Shown piece after piece: positions 58,584 through 64,000 of a DNA stretch of 64,000 nucleotides. The DNA is from Anaerolineales bacterium UBA2395. Its GTDB lineage: Bacteria; Chloroflexota; Anaerolineae; Anaerolineales; Villigracilaceae. The notes beneath the pieces were generated by a model. It was not told the DNA's origin, did not search any database, and was given only the letters and a program-made list of their open reading frames with translations. Position 1 is the stretch's first letter. Each line of letters starts with the position of its first letter. The stretch lies in NCBI GenBank assembly GCA_002343775.1, contig DDSH01000026.1, forward strand, positions 62,001-126,000, read 5' to 3'. Both the position numbers and the translations under genes were made by a program.

Positions 58584-59378
58584 ATGACCTACTTCGGATT
58601 TCTCCTTCGCTTTGTCGTCGTCCCCATCCTCATCTTTCTCGTTATCACCTGGTGGGACAATAAAAATAACCGCCAGACCAACGGTTTCAAGAACGGGCGT
58701 TCCGTCTGGATGACCATTCTCGCACATGTCCTGATAGCCGTGGTGTATACCACCCCCTGGGATAATTACCTCGTCGCCACCGGCGTATGGTATTACAACC
58801 CAGATCTCGTAACAGGCATCGTCATTGGGTATGTCCCCATCGAAGAATACACCTTCTTTGTACTTGAGACCATTCTCGCCGGGCTGTGGTGGTGGTTTTT
58901 GGCGCGACGCATCCCTGAACCCCAAAAGGAGTTCACGCCGAGCAAGAACGGTCGGTTGATCTCATTTGGCGTTTTATTCGCGGCTTGGGCTTTCTTCACC
59001 TATCAATTCTTCCTCGGTCCGCGTGAATGGACATACCTTGGCATCACACTATTCTGGGCGCTCCCAGCCATTTTTCCACAAATTCTCTTTGGGGCGGATA
59101 TTCTCTGGCATCACCGCAGGCTGGTCTTCATCGCCATTTTTGTTCCGGGTTTGTATCTCTCGCTGATGGATATCGTCGCCCTTTCCGAAACCACCTGGAA
59201 CATCGCCAAAGATCAAACGCTGGGCATTAACTTCTTCGGGATCCTTCCACTGGAAGAGATTGTCTTTTTCTTCATCACCAACGTCCTCGTCAGTTTCGGC
59301 ATGACGCTCGTCCTCTCCAGGAGCGGCTCGCAACGATTCGAGGATTGGAAAACCAATAAATTCAAAGGTCTCCCATGA
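58584..59378 (+). CDS. crtYcd: Lycopene cyclase, fused CrtYc-CrtYd type
   Basis: The 264-residue membrane protein contains two copies of the CarR/lycopene-cyclase module, each with a P-x-E-E motif: YVPIEEYTFF and ILPLEEIVFF. This is the heterodimer-type cyclase in fused form. It should cyclise lycopene ends into beta-ionone rings, which sets up the P450. It overlaps the PPOX gene by 4 bases. Confidence 0.92.
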   Translation: MTYFGFLLRFVVVPILIFLVITWWDNKNNRQTNGFKNGRSVWMTILAHVLIAVVYTTPWDNYLVATGVWYYNPDLVTGIVIGYVPIEEYTFFVLETILAGLWWWFLARRIPEPQKEFTPSKNGRLISFGVLFAAWAFFTYQFFLGPREWTYLGITLFWALPAIFPQILFGADILWHHRRLVFIAIFVPGLYLSLMDIVALSETTWNIAKDQTLGINFFGILPLEEIVFFFITNVLVSFGMTLVLSRSGSQRFEDWKTNKFKGLP

Positions 59379-59752
59379 AAAATGCGCTCAAACAATTCGA
59401 AAAGCAACAATACTTGAACCTTGAAACCTTCCGCAAGAACGGACAGGGTGTCAAAACACCTGTCTGGTTCGCGCAGGATGGAGACACGCTTCGCATCTGG
59501 ACCCAGGCAGACTCGGGCAAGGTAAAGCGAATCCACCGCGACGGCAACGTTCGCATTGTCCCTTCCACAGCCTCTGGCGAGCCCACCGGAGAGTGGGCGG
59601 AGGCACATGCAAAAGTTCTGGAAGATACTCGTGAGGTGGATTTCACAGCAAGGCTCTTCAAGAAAAAGTACGGCATAATGTTCAACCTGTTCGGGGCAAT
59701 GGGCAAACTTCGTCGGGCAAAATACACAACCATTCAGGTTGAAATCCATTAA
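59375..59752 (+). CDS. PPOX-class F420-dependent-type protein
   Basis: The 125-residue product has the split-barrel signature of PPOX-class F420 proteins: KNGQGVKTPVWFAQDGDTL and a VKRIHRDGNVRI segment. Such proteins bind F420 or flavin and reduce small substrates. F420 synthesis genes are not in the window. It is the last gene of the light operon, coupled to the cyclase by ATGA, with a terminator after it. Confidence 0.82.
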   Translation: MKNALKQFEKQQYLNLETFRKNGQGVKTPVWFAQDGDTLRIWTQADSGKVKRIHRDGNVRIVPSTASGEPTGEWAEAHAKVLEDTREVDFTARLFKKKYGIMFNLFGAMGKLRRAKYTTIQVEIH

Positions 59753-59781
59753 TCCCCCATACATGTACTGAACAAAACAAG

Positions 59782-59822
59782 ACTCACCCCGAAATTAAGG
59801 TTTCGCGGGTGAGTTCGTTTTT
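59782..59822 (+). terminator. Rho-independent terminator of the crtI operon
   Basis: An 8-bp inverted repeat (59782-59789 with 59807-59814) extended by CGAAA/TTTCG is followed by TTTTT (59818-59822). Confidence 0.8.
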
Positions 59823-59833
59823 AAGAACAAAAG

Positions 59834-59890
59834 GGACGCGGACATCACAGATTTTTTCATTATTTTCCGCGCGCTTTGCAGTCTGCGTCC
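59834..59890. repeat. Imperfect inverted repeat after the MATE gene
   Basis: GGACGCGGAC (59834-59843) pairs with GTCTGCGTCC (59881-59890) except one position, enclosing about 37 nt. On the minus strand it is followed by CTTTTGTTCTT. Its right part overlaps the noncoding region downstream of the MATE stop at 59919. It may be a terminator or a dispersed intergenic element. Confidence 0.45.
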
Positions 59891-59918
59891 AGTTCAAACT
59901 TACGGTATTTGTATTTGG

Positions 59919-61280
59919 TTACACATTCACCAGGTCGTGGATCCATCTTCGAGAGTACACCCGCCAACCGCTGACAAAGGCTTTGGCAATCTCCTCCAAT
60001 GCGACCATGAGATAGACATAATAGACGGGCAATTCCAATACAAACGCGCCAACATACGCCGCCGGAACCCCGATCAACCAGATGGAGCAGATCTCCATGA
60101 TAAGCGCAAAACGCGTATCGCCGCCTGCGCGCAACGCCCCAATGAAGGTGGAGAAGTTGAACATTCGGATCCACAGAACGCACGCCATCATCAACATCAA
60201 CATGCGGACGTTGTGCTCGCCGCTTGGGGAGAGATCGTACAGACTGACGACCGCATCACGAAGTGATAGGACGATCAACCCGACGATCCACGCAGAGATT
60301 GTGCTGAGGATGACCACGCGCCGCACGGTCTCGAACGCCTCCTCCTTTTTTCCAGCGCCGATACGGTTCCCCACCATTACCGCGCAAGCATTTCCCAGCC
60401 CCATAAAGACGACAAAGCCAAGTTCTTCGATGGTCGCGTTTACGTTGATAGCGGCAATCGAATCCGTGCCGATGCGGGCGTAAATGGCATTGTAAGTCGT
60501 GATGCCAAATGACCAAAACATCTCATTTGCCAGGGCAGGCAAAGTGGTCTTGAGTACACGCCCAAAGAAGGAAAGATCGAAGGTGAAAAACGTCAGCGGA
60601 TTCGCAGCCAGCGGAGTCTTCTGGGTGTAGACAAGCACGAGAAGCAGGATCAATTCCAAGGTCCAGCCGGAAGCGGTGCCAATGGCGGCGCCGCGAACTC
60701 CAAGCGCAGGCAATCCGCCGACCCCAAAGATCAACATATAGCCGAGTATCGTCTTAAAGATCAGGGCAGAGATGGTTGCGATCACTGTTAATTTGATGAG
60801 ATGGATGCTGCGCATCGTGGCAATGTAGGAAGTGGCGATTGCAACGGGGATATAGGAGAACCCGACGATGCCCAGGTAACTTGCGCCGATCTCGATGACC
60901 TGCGCATCTTCGGTGTAAAAACCGAGAACCATGCGCGGTGCAAGCGTGGCGGCAAGAGTAAAGATAAGCGCTATGATGGAGGTGATGAGGATGCTCATGC
61001 CCAGCACCTTGCGGATCGGGTTCACCTCGCCCTTGCCCCAGAACTGGGCGGTGAAGATCGCCATGCCGCTGGTGAGACCGAAAAGCAGGAGGATAAAAAC
61101 AAAAAATACCTGATTGGAAAGCCCGAGCGCGGCGATGGAAGCTTCGCCCAGCTGTCCAACCATGATGACATCGATCATGTTGAGCGAGGCGTTGATCAGT
61201 TGCTGAAAGGAGATCGGCAGCGCGATGGTGAGCATTTCGCGCAGAAAGGCACGGTCTTTGAGAAAGGAGAGGGACATCAT
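59919..61280 (-). CDS. MATE-family efflux transporter
   Basis: The 453-residue product has twelve predicted membrane helices in two related halves (PISFQQLINASLNMIDVIMVG in the first, ALANEMFWSFGITTYNAIYA in the second), the MATE pattern. It should export cationic drugs or metabolites against Na+ or H+. Two ATG codons lie next to each other at the start (61280, 61277). No clear Shine-Dalgarno sequence is seen. A palindromic repeat lies just upstream. Confidence 0.92.
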   Translation of the reverse strand: MMSLSFLKDRAFLREMLTIALPISFQQLINASLNMIDVIMVGQLGEASIAALGLSNQVFFVFILLLFGLTSGMAIFTAQFWGKGEVNPIRKVLGMSILITSIIALIFTLAATLAPRMVLGFYTEDAQVIEIGASYLGIVGFSYIPVAIATSYIATMRSIHLIKLTVIATISALIFKTILGYMLIFGVGGLPALGVRGAAIGTASGWTLELILLLVLVYTQKTPLAANPLTFFTFDLSFFGRVLKTTLPALANEMFWSFGITTYNAIYARIGTDSIAAINVNATIEELGFVVFMGLGNACAVMVGNRIGAGKKEEAFETVRRVVILSTISAWIVGLIVLSLRDAVVSLYDLSPSGEHNVRMLMLMMACVLWIRMFNFSTFIGALRAGGDTRFALIMEICSIWLIGVPAAYVGAFVLELPVYYVYLMVALEEIAKAFVSGWRVYSRRWIHDLVNV

Positions 61281-61296
61281 ATGAAAACAAGAAATG

Positions 61297-61327
61297 ACGC
61301 ATCGCGTAATACGTATTACGGATGCGT
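61297..61327. repeat. Dispersed palindromic repeat, copy 2
   Basis: Arms ACGCATC plus CGTAATAC (61297-61312, one bulged G) pair with GTATTACG plus GATGCGT (61313-61327). The copy continues with GCGTAATG, as does the one at 24848-24891. It sits between GT2 and MATE genes. Confidence 0.6.
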
Positions 61328-61358
61328 AATGCGTAATGGACGGAATAAAGAGAGGGGG

Positions 61359-62291
61359 TTAATTATCTTCCGGTGCTTCGCGGACGATGTAGAGCGGTCT
61401 GCCTTTGGCTTCGTCGTAGAGGCGACCAATATATTCGCCCAACACGCCCAGCGAGATCAGTTGCACGCCGCCAAGGAAGAGAACCGAGATCAGCGTGGTG
61501 GTCTGTCCTTCGAAAAAATGCGCCCCGGCAAGGCGCAGTATCGCCACAACCGGAATGGCAAAGATGGCGATGCCTGCCGACAGGAACCCGAAGAACGTCG
61601 CCACTTGCAAGGGAAAGTAGGAAAATCCTGTAATGGCATTGAGTGCCAGTCTGAGCATTTTTTTGAACGGGTATTTTGTCACGCCCGCAAGGCGCGCGGC
61701 GCGTTTGTAGGTCACGCCAATCTGCTTGAATCCAACCCAGGCGGACATGCCGCGCGGGAAACGATGCCGTTCCTTCATCTGTTTGAGGACATCCACCACC
61801 TTGCGGTCCATCAGGCGGAAGTCACCCGCATCCATGGGGATCTTGACATCTGTGATGCGATAGATGATTCGATAGAACAGCGACGCCGTCCACAACTTGA
61901 ACCAGGATTCACCTTCGCGTTCGCCGCGCACGGCATAGACAACCTCGTAGCCTTCCTTCCACTTCTCTGCCAGTTCAAGGATAACTTCAGGGGGGTCCTG
62001 CAGATCCGCATCGATGATGACAACCGCATCGCCTCGGGCATAATCCCACCCGGCGGTGATGGCGACCTGATGCCCGAAATTTCGCGCGAAGATGACCGGG
62101 CGCACGGTCTTGTCTTTTTCGCCAAGTTCGCGGATTTTTTCGGTCGAGCCATCGGTCGAGCCGTCATCCACAAGGATAAGTTCCCACGGTTCACCGGTCG
62201 CATCCATGACTTCCTTGACACGACGGTGCAGTTCAGGGAGATTGTCTATTTCATTATAGATCGGTGCAATGATCGAGTACGTGATTTTCAT
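61359..62291 (-). CDS. GT2-family glycosyltransferase, polyprenyl-phosphate type
   Basis: The 310-residue product has a GT-A domain with VDDGSTDGS and the metal-binding DADLQDPPE, and two C-terminal membrane helices (about 225-290), as in GtrB/DPM1-like enzymes that move a sugar to undecaprenyl phosphate for export. The sugar is unknown. Its ATG overlaps the AI-2E-family gene by 4 bases and the MATE gene follows. Confidence 0.92.
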   Translation of the reverse strand: MKITYSIIAPIYNEIDNLPELHRRVKEVMDATGEPWELILVDDGSTDGSTEKIRELGEKDKTVRPVIFARNFGHQVAITAGWDYARGDAVVIIDADLQDPPEVILELAEKWKEGYEVVYAVRGEREGESWFKLWTASLFYRIIYRITDVKIPMDAGDFRLMDRKVVDVLKQMKERHRFPRGMSAWVGFKQIGVTYKRAARLAGVTKYPFKKMLRLALNAITGFSYFPLQVATFFGFLSAGIAIFAIPVVAILRLAGAHFFEGQTTTLISVLFLGGVQLISLGVLGEYIGRLYDEAKGRPLYIVREAPEDN

Positions 62292-63475
62292 GAATCCTGA
62301 TTCCGTTTATTTTTAGCGGGAAGGCGAAGTGGCTTCCTTGATTTTATCTTTTCATCCGGCATTCTGAACTGCTCCTCGCCGTCTGCTGCAAAGGGCGGCA
62401 TTCCCAAGACCCGGCGGCGAAGGTAATCAGCGATCACCGCCACCGAAGCCATGACCGGCACGATCAACAACGCGCCGAGGATCCCCCACAAAATGGTCGC
62501 AGTCAAAATGGCGACAAAGATCAACGCTTCGTTCATGTGCAGGCTGCGTCCCATGATGATGGGGCGCACAAAGAAATTCTTGAGGTTGATCAGGATGAGA
62601 TACACAGCCAGCGTGATCCCTGCAACAATGAGGTTGTTCATGACCGGGTCATCTGAGAGGCGGATCCATGTCGAACCTTCCAGCAGGGCAACGCCAATGG
62701 CAATCGCCGCCGCCAAGGTGGGACCGACATCCGGTACAAGCGTGAACAAACCGGCGATCACACCCAATACCAGCGCGCCGGGAATGCCAAGAGCAGCCCA
62801 GGCAATGGTAAACGCCACACCCACCACGACCATCAGAACGATTTGCCCGCGCAGATACGCCATCCATACATTTCGAAGACGGTTGTAAAGTTCGCTCATT
62901 TCAGGCTGGTACGACTCGGGCGCAAGACCGATCAACCACGCGCGAATGCGGGGCCATTCCGACATGAACAGATGCACGCTCACAAGAATGATCAACACCC
63001 ACAACACATTGATGGAGGTTGCCTCCAATAATTCAAGCGCTTCTTCAGGGAGGGGCGTCAACAAGTTCTCTTGAAGATGGGCAAGGCTTTCTCCCACCTG
63101 TTCCAAATGGAGGACTACACCACCCAGCCGGATCGGTTCAGAAAGGAATTTGCTAAACTCCTGCGAAAGCGCCAAAAGGTCCTGCGCCACAAGCTGGATC
63201 TCATCGAAAAAGATCGGCGTCAGGGCGGAGGGAACTCCCACCATCAAGACCAGCGCAGAGAAGTAAACAATGTTCACCGCTGCCGCCCGGGTAAGGTTTG
63301 TCCGTTCCGTCAGGAAGGACACGGCCGGGCTGATCAGATATGCCACAAATGCAGCAATGACCAGCATTTTCACGGCTTCGCTCGCGTAGATCAACAATGC
63401 AATGACCGCAATAAAGATAATGATCCCCATCGTGTAACGAAAGGGAAGACTCCACTGATTTTTTGTTGTCTTCAT
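62288..63475 (-). CDS. AI-2E family transporter (PerM/YtqU-like)
   Basis: The 395-residue product has about eight membrane helices and family segments LVIAAFVAYLISPAVSFL and LFTLVPDVGPTLAAAIAIG. The family exports or moves small molecules and ions; most members are not AI-2 transporters, so the name is only a family label. The C-terminus is basic and cytoplasmic. It overlaps the threonine synthase gene and the GT2 gene by 4 bases each. Confidence 0.9.
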   Translation of the reverse strand: MKTTKNQWSLPFRYTMGIIIFIAVIALLIYASEAVKMLVIAAFVAYLISPAVSFLTERTNLTRAAAVNIVYFSALVLMVGVPSALTPIFFDEIQLVAQDLLALSQEFSKFLSEPIRLGGVVLHLEQVGESLAHLQENLLTPLPEEALELLEATSINVLWVLIILVSVHLFMSEWPRIRAWLIGLAPESYQPEMSELYNRLRNVWMAYLRGQIVLMVVVGVAFTIAWAALGIPGALVLGVIAGLFTLVPDVGPTLAAAIAIGVALLEGSTWIRLSDDPVMNNLIVAGITLAVYLILINLKNFFVRPIIMGRSLHMNEALIFVAILTATILWGILGALLIVPVMASVAVIADYLRRRVLGMPPFAADGEEQFRMPDEKIKSRKPLRLPAKNKRNQDS

Positions 63476-64000
63476 AAATTCTTTTTCACTGCCTCTAAAG
63501 TAGGTTCGATGACCGGAGCAGACTGGACTGCCTGCATCGCCGCGCGGACGTCCTTAAGCCCACTGCCAGTATTCATGACCAGAATGGGATCTTCGCTTCC
63601 GACCACGCCGAGAGCGGCTGCTTTTACCAGACCTGCATAAGCCGTCGCTCCAGCCGGTTCGGCAAAAACTCCCTGCTTCCCGAGTTCAGCAATCGCCTTG
63701 ACGATCTCATCGTCTGAAACAGTGACGTACGTTCCATCGGTATGCATTGCTGCCCGAACCGCACGGACACCGTCTCTTGGAAGATCGACAGAAATGCTAT
63801 CGGCAATGGTCGTGGCAGAAACCGGTGTGATCGACTCAGTATTTGCATTGAACGCATTTGCAATTGCCGCCGACCCCTCTGCCTGTACACCGATGATGCG
63901 CGGCATATTGGGTATCCAACCCAGCGCAAACAGATCCCTGAAACCTTTGTGAATTCCTGAAATGATGTTGCCGTCACCGACTGAGACAAAGATCGTCAAA
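63472..64000 (-). CDS. thrC: Threonine synthase, C-terminal part (5' partial)
   Basis: The frame is open to the right edge, so the N-terminus with the PLP Lys lies outside; about 176 codons are visible. The visible part has VSVGDGNIISGIHKGFRDL, a PLP-phosphate-binding glycine loop, then AEPAGATAYAG and VMNTGSGLKD, as in fold-type II threonine synthases. It converts O-phosphohomoserine to threonine. Other threonine-synthase-like PLP enzymes remain possible without the N-terminus. Confidence 0.82.
   Translation of the reverse strand, partial: LTIFVSVGDGNIISGIHKGFRDLFALGWIPNMPRIIGVQAEGSAAIANAFNANTESITPVSATTIADSISVDLPRDGVRAVRAAMHTDGTYVTVSDDEIVKAIAELGKQGVFAEPAGATAYAGLVKAAALGVVGSEDPILVMNTGSGLKDVRAAMQAVQSAPVIEPTLEAVKKNL

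Noticed and set aside
60801..62300. Plus-strand open frame of 499 codons opposite the MATE and GT2 genes
   Set aside because: It spans two well-supported minus-strand genes and the gap between them, with composition expected of an antisense frame.

Overview
This 64 kb window looks like chromosomal DNA of a Chloroflexota bacterium, most likely Anaerolineae. That placement is an inference from gene content: a TtuA/TtuB-type tRNA thiolation pair, a CarH-type B12 photoreceptor with a carotenoid cluster, an F420-type PPOX protein, giant DUF11/SdrD-like surface proteins, and several apparently leaderless promoters. No rRNA, tRNA, CRISPR array, insertion sequence or prophage was recognised. Genes are dense (54 called, two cut by the window edges) and often overlap by 4 bases. 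Only one gap exceeds 300 bases (21034-21359).

Layout. 1-3.1 kb: 3' end of a DUF4071-type protein, a small unknown gene, then a kinase / methyltransferase / unknown trio. 3.1-9.1 kb (minus): glycolysis genes gap, pgk and tpiA with a membrane metallopeptidase and a YvcK-like protein. 9.2-11.5 kb: ROK sugar kinase and a class III aminotransferase. 11.6-12.2 kb: TIR-domain protein. 12.2-21.0 kb (minus): one 2934-residue secreted protein with ten N-terminal DUF11-like repeats, six SdrD-B-like domains in three A-B pairs, two further DUF11 domains, an LPATG motif and its own C-terminal sortase domain, behind a long leader that can form a terminator. 21.4-26.3 kb: orphan histidine kinase, M3 oligopeptidase, CpXC protein. 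26.4-29.6 kb: LmbE deacetylase, PPOX protein and FHA-winged-helix regulator, divergent from a Ser/Thr kinase. 29.6-32.4 kb: TtuA/TtuB pair, GT4 glycosyltransferase, YraN. 32.5-35 kb: GH25-SH3-NAGPA protein. 35-40.4 kb (minus): cytochrome c, folD, mtaB, lipoprotein, TPR protein. 40.4-46.1 kb: histidine-kinase-like protein lacking the phospho-acceptor His, LysM protein, LCP lipoprotein, and a tyrosine-recombinase-like protein lacking most catalytic residues. 46.1-48.7 kb (minus): tilS, methylmalonyl-CoA epimerase, SGNH lipoprotein. 48.8-59.8 kb: light-response/carotenoid locus with crtB facing a ten-gene operon (crtI, carH-like, DUF1295, photolyase, DUF3267, alpha/beta hydrolase, TspO-like, P450, lycopene cyclase, PPOX). 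59.9-64 kb (minus): MATE exporter, GT2, AI-2E-family transporter, 3' end of threonine synthase.

The strongest candidates for something undescribed are the giant protein with LPATG and a sortase domain in one chain plus its attenuator-like leader, the mirror-symmetric crtB/crtI promoter next to a CarH-like gene, and two proteins that keep enzyme folds but have lost their catalytic residues.
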